DNA from: Oscillospiraceae bacterium | Lineage (GTDB): Bacteria > Bacillota > Clostridia > Oscillospirales > Ruminococcaceae | Length of the DNA stretch: 12,559 nt | Direction: 5' to 3' | Assembly (NCBI GenBank): GCA_014796735.1 | Contig: JAAVIG010000199.1 | Span: 1 to 12,559, forward strand | Shown here: piece by piece, positions 6,588-12,559 of the stretch | Numbering within the stretch: the first letter of the stretch is position 1 | How the letters are laid out: every line of letters starts with the position of its first letter | Program-made: the position numbers and the translations under genes | Notes under the pieces: generated by a model | Told to the model about the DNA's origin: nothing | What the model saw: the letters and a program-made list of their open reading frames with translations, nothing else | Database searches by the model: none

Positions 6588-7166
6588 ATGGCAAATATTT
6601 TAAAGGAATCTTCCAGAGGCTACGACCGCATCCCGATCGAGGACGAGCTTCTCGGAAGCCGTGAAATTTTTCTCGTGGACGAGGTGAACGACAGAACCTC
6701 CAACGAGCTGATCAAGCAGCTCATGTATCTTGAACGCAGCGCCCCCGGCGAGGAAATAACGCTGTACATCAACAGCCCCGGCGGAGTAGTGCAAAGCGGA
6801 CTGGCGGTATACGACTACATCATGCTGATGAGGTCGCCCGTAAAAACGGTCTGCATCGGCGATGCGGCGAGCATGGGCGCGATCCTGTTTCTTGCGGGAG
6901 AGAAGCGTGAAATGCTCCCCCACACAAGGATCATGATCCACGACCCGTCTTACTCATCGTTTAATGTGGGCGGCAAGAAGCCGCATGAGATTCAGAGAGA
7001 GGTGGATAAGCTCAACAAGGTGAGGGAGATCACCGCCGGAATCATCGCCGAGCGGACGGGTAAGCCGCTCAAAACGGTGTACAAGGCGACCGCGGAGGAC
7101 AGCTTTTTCTCCGCAGAGGAAGCAATTGATTTCGGTCTCGCGACCGACATTTACAAAGAAGTGTGA
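6588..7166 (+). CDS. clpP: Accessory ClpP-like serine protease subunit
   Basis: This 192-residue protein is a full-length member of the ClpP family, the self-compartmentalising serine protease that degrades proteins fed by Clp/Hsp100 ATPases. The catalytic triad is present: Ser95 in GDAASMG, His118 in RIMIHDPS and Asp171 in AEDSFFSAEEA. LYINSPGG at 59-66 provides the oxyanion-hole region. Compared with E. coli ClpP the Ser-to-His spacing is two residues shorter, and the usual Gln after the catalytic His is replaced by Asp, so this is a diverged copy rather than an obvious housekeeping one. AAGGAG (6574-6579) lies 8 bases before the ATG. No Clp ATPase or tig gene is adjacent, unlike many chromosomal clpP loci. 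It shares a promoter/operator type with the coupling-protein operon, which points to a role in the element's own regulation, for instance turnover of a repressor. That role is inferred. Confidence 0.9.
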   Translation: MANILKESSRGYDRIPIEDELLGSREIFLVDEVNDRTSNELIKQLMYLERSAPGEEITLYINSPGGVVQSGLAVYDYIMLMRSPVKTVCIGDAASMGAILFLAGEKREMLPHTRIMIHDPSYSSFNVGGKKPHEIQREVDKLNKVREITAGIIAERTGKPLKTVYKATAEDSFFSAEEAIDFGLATDIYKEV

Positions 7167-7377
7167 TATTTATGGCAGCAGGATCCGTTCACGCTGGCAA
7201 ATAACCTTGTATGGGTCCATGCGCGGCTGCGGCTCGGATATCAAGAAATTGTTCGGCGATAGCTACGAAAGCTATTACTTCTACTATATGCTGCTTCATC
7301 AATCTCTAAGCCCTATACCGTCATATGCCCGCGCTATTATCCATAACACGGGTATTAAAACAATTCAAAGTGCATAA
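7167..7377 (+). other. Gene-free stretch with possible decayed coding remnants
   Basis: No start with a ribosome binding site is present. Two overlapping open stretches read as protein-like fragments: one begins WQQDPFTLANNLVWVHARL and stops near 7262; the other, in a different frame, contains FGDSYESYYFYYMLLHQ and stops at 7375-7377. They could be remnants of one frameshifted gene, but I recognise no family. No strong terminator for clpP is visible. Confidence 0.25.
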
Positions 7378-7383
7378 AAATGC

Positions 7384-7412
7384 TTGATTATTTTGTATTA
7401 TTATGGTATAAT
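7384..7412 (+). promoter_or_regulatory. Promoter of the WXG100/FtsK-type operon
   Basis: TTGATT (7384-7389) is spaced exactly 17 bases from TATAAT (7407-7412). The -10 is extended by TG at 7404-7405 (TGgTATAAT). This is the best promoter in the window. The expected start near 7419 gives a leader of about 138 bases containing the large inverted repeat at 7432-7487. Confidence 0.7.
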
Positions 7413-7431
7413 TTACAAGAAATTGTATTTA

Positions 7432-7487
7432 ATACTAATCCCTTTTTAAACTGTTTACAACTCGGCAGTTTAAAAAGGGATTAGTAT
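7432..7487. repeat. 22-bp perfect inverted repeat in the operon leader
   Basis: Positions 7432-7453 are the exact reverse complement of 7466-7487, with a 12-base loop TTTACAACTCGG. No T-run follows, so it is not a standard terminator. It could be a small palindromic repeat element or a regulatory RNA hairpin. An alternative pairing exists: GGGATT (7477-7482) can instead pair with AATCCC (7495-7500), which would leave AAGGAG in a loop. Confidence 0.75.
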
Positions 7488-7556
7488 AAGGAGCAATCCC
7501 CGTTTTGATTTTATTTTAAAAATTCATGCAAAAACGATTTACGGAGGGTCGGGATA

Positions 7557-7796
7557 ATGAGTGTTCATCACAGTCAAATGTCCATTGAAAGAGATATATC
7601 GGATTTTAAGGAATGTCTCAATGAGTTCAGCAAAAAAATCAATGCCGCCGGTTGCTTGTGGAATGATTCAAAATATTTCGAGCTTAGGAACAGCGTATCT
7701 CGCATAGCGTCCGAGTCCAGGGGAATAATTCGGGAAAGCGAGCAATTACATGGTGTCATAATGCGCTTTATGAACATTTGCTCGGAGGAATGGTAA
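7557..7796 (+). CDS. WXG100-like small protein 1
   Basis: This 79-residue protein has the layout of WXG100/ESAT-6-type proteins: two predicted helices joined by a short turn carrying a Trp. Here the turn reads GCLWND, with Trp35-Asn36-Asp37, instead of the canonical WXG; the two later paralogues have GWND at the same place. WXG100 proteins form four-helix dimers and are typically substrates or structural partners of type VII secretion ATPases. The ATG at 7557 follows GGAGGG (7543-7548) with 8 bases spacing. It is the first gene of the operon and its TAA overlaps the ATG of the next gene by one base (TAATG). It is the most diverged of the three and the only one with a C-terminal Trp and several Cys residues. 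No secretion motif of the YxxxD/E type is evident. Confidence 0.72.
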   Translation: MSVHHSQMSIERDISDFKECLNEFSKKINAAGCLWNDSKYFELRNSVSRIASESRGIIRESEQLHGVIMRFMNICSEEW

Positions 7797-8437
7797 TGAG
7801 TGAAGTAAATGTATCCCTGACTGCACTTGCAGATGTGTATTCCGCACTGAAGAAATTCCTGAACAATATTGAGGCATTCCCCAAAAACGTATCGGCCGAT
7901 ATAAATTCTCTGAATGTTGCTTGTGAAAATGAGATCCGCAATGTAGAAAGCAAATTGAGAAATCTTGAACAGGAAAAAAACAATTTGGATATGTCGCTTA
8001 CAAGTTCCGAAAGATCAATTAATATTTGTGAAAGCCGTATCAATAGTACAAGAAGCGAAATTTCATCACTGGAAAGTAAATTGTCTTCCATTTCCCGTAA
8101 CGATCCAACAGAACAGGAAGAAGCAAAAGAAATTTCAAGTTTAATCTCTTCTCTTGAATCCGAGCTTTTATCTCATCAAAGGGAGCTGGATTTTTATTGG
8201 TCGGAATATCATGGGATAATGCGTGACCTGAAGAAAGTAACAGATAAACTTTTTTGGACACAAGACAAGATCAGGAGAATGAACAGTGCTTTTTCCGATG
8301 TGGTAGGAGTTTCATCGAGTTTGAGATCCGAAATCAATAAGTTTTGTTTCCACACCTCAGAAGAAAGCGGCACAAATGCTTCAAGCGTTGCTTTATGTAT
8401 TGATTGTTTGGAAGAATATATGAATACCGATTTGTAA
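7796..8437 (+). CDS. Coiled-coil protein of the WXG100/FtsK-type operon
   Basis: This 213-residue protein is mostly long alpha helix with heptad-like spacing of Leu and Ile (about residues 20-165), broken near RNDPT at 101-105, which suggests an antiparallel hairpin of two helices. The N-terminus (SLTALADVYSALKKFLNNIEAF) may be a short helix of the kind that starts WXG/LXG-type proteins. I chose the ATG at 7796 because GGAGGA (7784-7789) is 6 bases upstream; the in-frame ATG at 7790 directly abuts that site. It overlaps the preceding stop by one base, so translation is probably coupled. No membrane segment or toxin domain is visible. In its position it may be a structural partner or scaffold for the small WXG-like proteins. 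It could also be an elongated substrate. Confidence 0.75.
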   Translation: MSEVNVSLTALADVYSALKKFLNNIEAFPKNVSADINSLNVACENEIRNVESKLRNLEQEKNNLDMSLTSSERSINICESRINSTRSEISSLESKLSSISRNDPTEQEEAKEISSLISSLESELLSHQRELDFYWSEYHGIMRDLKKVTDKLFWTQDKIRRMNSAFSDVVGVSSSLRSEINKFCFHTSEESGTNASSVALCIDCLEEYMNTDL

Positions 8438-8452
8438 TAGTGGAGGAAAATT

Positions 8453-8728
8453 ATGGCCAAAGTTTCTGTTGAAAAAAGCGCCGTGGAAAAATCAATAATT
8501 CTTTGCGAGCGCACGATCAAACATTATGAAGACGCCGCCGACTATTTGGAAAAACAATACCGCATGGCAGGCAGCGGTTGGAACGATGTTAAATACAGGC
8601 AGCTTGGCGAGGTGGTTCACGATTGCACAACTGCGCTCAACCGACCTCTGTCGGAGCTGCAGGAATGTTTGGACAAGCTGCGTATGCTTTTGAAAGCAAT
8701 CGAACAGTACGAAAACGAAAATCTTTGA
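8453..8728 (+). CDS. WXG100-like small protein 2
   Basis: This 91-residue helix-turn-helix protein has the central turn AGSGWNDVKYRQL, with Trp43-Asn44-Asp45, a variant WXG motif at the expected mid-length position. Helix 1 is rich in charged residues; helix 2 runs from about 46 to 86 and ends in LKAIEQYENENL. The ending resembles that of small protein 3 (ALQAYENVKF), so the two are paralogues. The ATG follows GGAGG (8442-8446) by 6 bases, and the gene starts 15 bases after the coiled-coil gene. WXG100 proteins generally pair as homo- or heterodimers, so proteins 2 and 3 could form a heterodimer; that is inference from adjacency and similarity. The tail does not match the YxxxD/E export signal known from mycobacterial substrates. 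Confidence 0.8.
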   Translation: MAKVSVEKSAVEKSIILCERTIKHYEDAADYLEKQYRMAGSGWNDVKYRQLGEVVHDCTTALNRPLSELQECLDKLRMLLKAIEQYENENL

Positions 8729-8743
8729 TTCGGAGGAAGTATT

Positions 8744-9013
8744 ATGCAAATCAGTTCATCATCAAGAACAGTCAGCGATATGAAAATAACGCTGCAAAAG
8801 ACCATAAAAGGCATTACGGCAATACAGGATCAGCTTAGGAATACCATGGCGGCGGTGTCCGGCTGGAACGACGTCCAAGGAATGCAATATCGGGATCTGG
8901 TGCGTCAAATTGCCAAGCTTACGGATTCCCCCAGGTGTACGCTTGAAGAAGCCGTTCCGAAGCTCGAAGCGATGATCCGTGCTTTACAGGCATACGAGAA
9001 TGTCAAATTTTAA
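8744..9013 (+). CDS. WXG100-like small protein 3
   Basis: This 89-residue protein has the central turn AVSGWNDVQGMQYRDL, with Trp41-Asn42-Asp43. Its second helix ends in KLEAMIRALQAYENVKF, similar to the end of small protein 2. GGAGG (8732-8736) is 7 bases before the ATG. It lies directly upstream of the large ATPase gene, the position often held by WXG100 partners of EssC/EccC ATPases. Its TAA stop (9011-9013) is in the same reading frame as the ATPase, with no other stop before the ATPase ATG. Occasional stop readthrough would therefore join the two proteins; this is a curiosity rather than evidence of a real fusion. Confidence 0.8.
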   Translation: MQISSSSRTVSDMKITLQKTIKGITAIQDQLRNTMAAVSGWNDVQGMQYRDLVRQIAKLTDSPRCTLEEAVPKLEAMIRALQAYENVKF

Positions 9014-9034
9014 GGAAGGTGCGTAAAAGTAATT

Positions 9035-12000
9035 ATGGCAAACGAAATGATCAAGTTTGATGAAAGAAATATAACCCGCGATTCGCTTTTGAGACTGTAT
9101 TCTTTATTCGCAGATTCAAACTCGGCTAAACCCGAAGCCGTACAAAAAGAGATGCAGGCAAGAGACAGCGGGCAGCTGCCTGTATCTGAATCAAACGTTA
9201 TGTTTCCAAGATATATAGCAATAGGAACGTCTCTGTATCCCAACGAATTTTTCAACAGTATGGAGTCCGATAAGCTGAAAGAGCTGTTTTCTTGCGGTCA
9301 GAATGAGCTTTCCCTGCCGGTGTATGCGGATTTGCTCAATACATCGGGCATATTTGTTGAGTGTGACGAGAGCGGGCTGGCGGAGTGTCAAAAATTCACT
9401 CATAATATTATGTGGAGCTTTTTATCGGGCATTCCCGCCGCAAAGCTTAATATAAGCGTGTTTGACTGTGAAAAAAGAGGCGGAAGTATAACCCCTTTCC
9501 TTGAATTTAATAAAAAAGTCCCTGAGGCGTTCGATGGGAAAATATTCACCGACAAGGAATCCGTAAACGGGCGGCTGAAAAAATACGGCGAGATGATCGA
9601 CGAGCGCATACAATTTAAACTCGGAACAAATTTTGACTCAATAATAGAATACAACAGACAAAATCCTTTGAAAGAAGAAAATATCCACCTTATTGTGATA
9701 AACGACTTCCCTTCGGGGTTCGGTTCGGATAGTGCAAACAGCCTGCTCAGTATTCTGAAAAACGGCGGTAAATGCGGAATATACACGGTTGTAAACTTCA
9801 ATCGAAACATCAAATATTCCGAATACGAAAATTTGGATCCCGTTATTGATTTGATAAGAAAAAACTCGGATGTTTTTGAAATAAAGGAGCAAAGGTGCTT
9901 CTATTGGAATTTAACAAACCCCGTTGAAAGCGATATACATATCTCCGAATCGGCTGCGGAAGACTTTATCGAAAAGTATTTGGATAAAGTAAAAGCCCTC
10001 AGCAATAGCAAGCTGCCTCTCCGCATCATTTTGGACAGCGGCTTGTTTGAAAGAAGCAGCGAGGACTTGCTCGAAATACCTTTAGGTATCGGCGATGGCG
10101 GAAATCGGATTCAGCTTAAGCTGGGCAAGGGGTCATCGCATCACTCGCTGATAGCGGGCGCTACAGGCTCGGGCAAATCGTCGCTTTTACACACCCTTAT
10201 ACTGAGCGCTATGCTGCACTATAATCCCGATGAGCTGAATCTTTACCTTATGGACTTTAAGAGCGGTACGGAATTTAAGATATACGAAAAATACAGACTT
10301 CCCCATATAAAGCTGCTGGCGCTTGACGCTAAGCAGGAATTCGGCGAGAGCATTCTCGAAAATCTTGTCACGGAAATGACCGAGCGTGGAGGCAAATTTA
10401 AAAGCGTCGGCGCGGCAAGTCTCAAAGAATATAAAAAAGCAACGGGTGAAGCCATGCCCAGGATCCTTGTAGTAATAGACGAATTTCAGGTTTTATTCAA
10501 CGAATCGCAGAACAGAGAGGTTGCCCGTAACTGCGCCGAGCTTGCAAAAAGGATAGTTACCGAAGGACGTTCTTTCGGCATACACCTTATTATGGCTACT
10601 CAGTCAACGGCTATCATTTCGGAATTGAGTCTTTCCGCCGGTGTTATCGAGCAGATGAGAATTCGTATCGGAATGAAATGCGGCGAAAACGATGCAAGAT
10701 TCATGTTCAGGGATAATTCCCAAAAAGCGCTGGAATTGATGAAGGGACCCACGGGAACGGCGGTCATCAATCCCGAATGTACCGAAAAAGAAAATATCGG
10801 CTTCAGGGTCGCTTATTGCGATGACGATTTCAGGGATAACTGCCTCCAAATTATAGAGGAAGAGTTCACCGCCTGCAAATATACAATGCAAACCTTTGAA
10901 GGAAACAGAGTTAAAAAGCTTTTTGACAGGTATGCGGAAAATCAAGGCGAGGACAAGGAACAAGCGAATGTTTCCGCAGAGGTCGGCGAGCTGATAAAAG
11001 TAGCCCCGCCGCTGAAGATCGTATTCGATAAAAAGAGAAATCACAACGTCCTTATCTGCGGCGCCGACGAGAAAATGGCGGATAATATTTTCAACGAGTT
11101 TATGCTCGGCACACTTAAAAGCGGCAAGGCAAACGTTTATTTTACAGACGGCGACGCGCTTGTGGACGAGGAAGCGTTTATGCCGTTTTGTCTGCAATAT
11201 CAGCGCTTTGACGGTCAATTCAGGTCGGCGCAGAATAACAGCGATATTGTAGAGCATTTGAACGAAATATACGAGCAGTTCAAGAAAAGAAAAAAAGAAA
11301 AGAGCAGCGGGGCAATATTCGTTATGCTCAGAAATCTTCAATATATCGATCTGTTCAAGAAGCTGCTGAAGGGGGATTTCGTTGATGAGAGCGAATATAC
11401 CGACGCGGCTGAGGATACGCAGGATAACGGCTCCGACAGCTTTTTTGACTTCACGGGCGCAGGCTCGGGAAATAAGGACGGGTTGACGGAAAAATTTTCC
11501 AGGCTGGTCAATGAAGGCTCCGCCTATGGAATACATTTCATTATTTCCTGTACGGATTATCAAACGGTACGCGAAAATATGCACTACGGCAGCAATGTTC
11601 TGGCAAAATTCACGGAACGCTTTGTCTTCGGCATGAATGACTCCGACGCGGGTTATCTGATAGACAATGTGAGCATGACTGCGCTGGACGACAATACCGT
11701 TTATTACTTCGACTGCATTAAAAATATCTGCCAAGTCAAGCCGTATCTTTTCCCCGCAGCCGAGGAATTAAAAAATTATATAGACAGCGGAATGGACGAT
11801 ACGCAGCTTCCTCGCGGCGACAAAAAATATCACAGCGAATCCCCGAAGGATAATCTTCACCGTTTGGCCGTTAAAAAGCTCAGCGTTTTGTCGGGCAACG
11901 AGGGCGGCGCTGCTGTGCAGGACAGCTCTGACGCGGATAATGAACAAGGGCAATTCGTTAATTTGGGGCGGATGTACTATTATGGATATGGAGTTCCTCA

Positions 12001-12559
12001 GGATTACAATTCAGCGCGGCAATGGTATGAGAAAGCCGTCGAAAAGGGGAACAGCAAAGCTATGTTCAGTCTTGGGGTGATATATCACACTGGAAATGGC
12101 GTTCCTCTGGATTACAATTTAGCGCGGCAATGGTATGAAAAAGCCGCCGAAAAGGGGAACAGCTACGCTATGTTCAATATTGGACTGCTGTATAAAAACG
12201 GACAGGGTGTTCCTCAGGATTACAATTTAGCGCGGCAATGGTATGAGAAAGCCGCCGAAATGGGGAACAGCGGCGCTATGAACAGCCTTGGAGTGCTGTA
12301 CGACAACGGACAGGGCGTTCCTCAGGATTACAATTTAGCGCGGCAATGGTATGAGAAAGCCGCCGAAATGGGGCACAGTGGTGCTATGAACAAACTTGGA
12401 CTGCTGTACGAAAACGGACAGGGTGTTCCTCAGGATTATAATTTAGCGCGGCAATGGTGGGAGAAAGCCGCTGAAAATGGGGACAGCGGCGCTATGTTCA
12501 ATCTTGGGCTGCTGTATAAAAACGGACAGGGCGTTCCTCAGGATTACAATTTAGCGCGA
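9035..12559 (+). CDS. Soluble three-module FtsK/SpoIIIE-family ATPase with C-terminal Sel1 repeats (3' end outside window)
   Basis: At least 1175 residues, still open at the window end. Module 1 (about 85-300) resembles a degenerate FtsK-type domain: it has VINDFP at 221-226, like a Walker B strand, but no Walker A. Module 2 (about 340-600) is the intact motor, with Walker A GATGSGKS at 375-382, Walker B VVIDEF at 479-484 and the FGIHLIMATQS sensor region around 514-524. Module 3 (about 655-890) is degenerate: the P-loop position reads GADEKMAD (676-683) and the Walker B position IFVMLRN (761-767) lacks acidic residues. Tandem ATPase modules match EssC/EccC of type VII secretion and related soluble FtsK-like proteins; unlike EssC, no transmembrane or FHA domain is present. 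From about residue 970 there are 36-residue Sel1 repeats. The start has a weakly spaced AAGGAAGG (9012-9019). The protein probably moves or unfolds a protein or DNA substrate, with the WXG-like proteins as partners. The family is secure; the role is inferred. Confidence 0.9.
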   Translation, partial: MANEMIKFDERNITRDSLLRLYSLFADSNSAKPEAVQKEMQARDSGQLPVSESNVMFPRYIAIGTSLYPNEFFNSMESDKLKELFSCGQNELSLPVYADLLNTSGIFVECDESGLAECQKFTHNIMWSFLSGIPAAKLNISVFDCEKRGGSITPFLEFNKKVPEAFDGKIFTDKESVNGRLKKYGEMIDERIQFKLGTNFDSIIEYNRQNPLKEENIHLIVINDFPSGFGSDSANSLLSILKNGGKCGIYTVVNFNRNIKYSEYENLDPVIDLIRKNSDVFEIKEQRCFYWNLTNPVESDIHISESAAEDFIEKYLDKVKALSNSKLPLRIILDSGLFERSSEDLLEIPLGIGDGGNRIQLKLGKGSSHHSLIAGATGSGKSSLLHTLILSAMLHYNPDELNLYLMDFKSGTEFKIYEKYRLPHIKLLALDAKQEFGESILENLVTEMTERGGKFKSVGAASLKEYKKATGEAMPRILVVIDEFQVLFNESQNREVARNCAELAKRIVTEGRSFGIHLIMATQSTAIISELSLSAGVIEQMRIRIGMKCGENDARFMFRDNSQKALELMKGPTGTAVINPECTEKENIGFRVAYCDDDFRDNCLQIIEEEFTACKYTMQTFEGNRVKKLFDRYAENQGEDKEQANVSAEVGELIKVAPPLKIVFDKKRNHNVLICGADEKMADNIFNEFMLGTLKSGKANVYFTDGDALVDEEAFMPFCLQYQRFDGQFRSAQNNSDIVEHLNEIYEQFKKRKKEKSSGAIFVMLRNLQYIDLFKKLLKGDFVDESEYTDAAEDTQDNGSDSFFDFTGAGSGNKDGLTEKFSRLVNEGSAYGIHFIISCTDYQTVRENMHYGSNVLAKFTERFVFGMNDSDAGYLIDNVSMTALDDNTVYYFDCIKNICQVKPYLFPAAEELKNYIDSGMDDTQLPRGDKKYHSESPKDNLHRLAVKKLSVLSGNEGGAAVQDSSDADNEQGQFVNLGRMYYYGYGVPQDYNSARQWYEKAVEKGNSKAMFSLGVIYHTGNGVPLDYNLARQWYEKAAEKGNSYAMFNIGLLYKNGQGVPQDYNLARQWYEKAAEMGNSGAMNSLGVLYDNGQGVPQDYNLARQWYEKAAEMGHSGAMNKLGLLYENGQGVPQDYNLARQWWEKAAENGDSGAMFNLGLLYKNGQGVPQDYNLAR
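11948..12559 (+). repeat. 108-bp tandem repeats encoding Sel1 units
   Basis: The segment beginning GTTCCTCAGGATTACAAT recurs at 11993, 12101 (with one change), 12209, 12317, 12425 and 12533, exactly 108 bases apart (36 codons). Much of each unit is nearly identical at the DNA level, including synonymous positions, which implies recent duplication or gene conversion. Five complete units and the start of a sixth are in the window. Confidence 0.93.

Noticed and set aside
7126..7377. 83-codon + strand frame overlapping the end of clpP
   Set aside because: It starts inside clpP without a ribosome binding site; at best it contains a decayed gene fragment, reported as such.
7432..7487. Rho-independent terminator for clpP
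   Set aside because: It lies downstream of the next promoter and neither strand has a T-run following the hairpin.
7778..7795. Upstream start for the coiled-coil protein
   Set aside because: It would begin at TTG before the GGAGGA site; the ATG at 7796 has correct spacing.
10604..11734. 376-codon open frame on the - strand
   Set aside because: It lies antisense within the ATPase gene, reads as low-quality hydrophobic sequence without a recognisable domain, and has no ribosome binding site or operon context.

Overview
The window looks like an accessory (mobile or formerly mobile) region from a low- to mid-GC gut-type Firmicute, most likely an Oscillospiraceae/Ruminococcus-like Clostridia member. 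This rests on the style of the proteins (soluble VirD4/TraG-like ATPase, BspA-type leucine-rich repeats, WXG100-like proteins), the AGGAGG-type ribosome binding sites and the TTGACA/TATAAT-type promoters. The taxon is an inference. All supported genes are on the + strand.

Left part (1-5944). A promoter overlapping a perfect 14-bp-arm palindrome drives a long, gene-free leader. It is followed by a short soluble T4SS coupling-protein-like ATPase (357-1679) and an acidic protein of unknown function (1717-2952). Next is a cytoplasmic-looking BspA-type LRR protein with its own promoter (3007-3681), then two overlapping unknown genes (3783-4928 and 4925-5944, ATGA overlap). No relaxase or mating-pore gene is visible here, so a complete conjugation system cannot be claimed from this window.

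Middle (5945-7556). A 416-bp non-autonomous element (perfect 16-bp terminal inverted repeats, 5951-6366) begins six bases after the preceding stop codon. A second, smaller inverted-repeat element (6046-6205) is inserted in it. Removing the inner element plus one TTA copy restores an almost perfect hairpin, so the nesting can be read directly from the sequence. Two promoters follow; the nearer one is a diverged copy of the promoter/operator at the window start, which links the accessory clpP gene (6588-7166) to the same putative regulator as the coupling-protein operon. A gene-free stretch with possible gene remnants follows clpP.

Right part (7384-12559, runs off the window). A strong extended -10 promoter and a leader with a 22-bp perfect inverted repeat precede a five-gene operon: a WXG100-like protein, a coiled-coil protein, two more WXG100-like proteins, and a large FtsK/SpoIIIE-family ATPase. 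The ATPase has three tandem modules of which only the central one keeps Walker A and B motifs. It has no membrane segment and carries a C-terminal Sel1-repeat array of at least five units plus a partial sixth. The set resembles the motor-plus-small-substrate core of a type VII secretion system without its membrane proteins, and is the most interesting system in the window. Its function is not established by the sequence.
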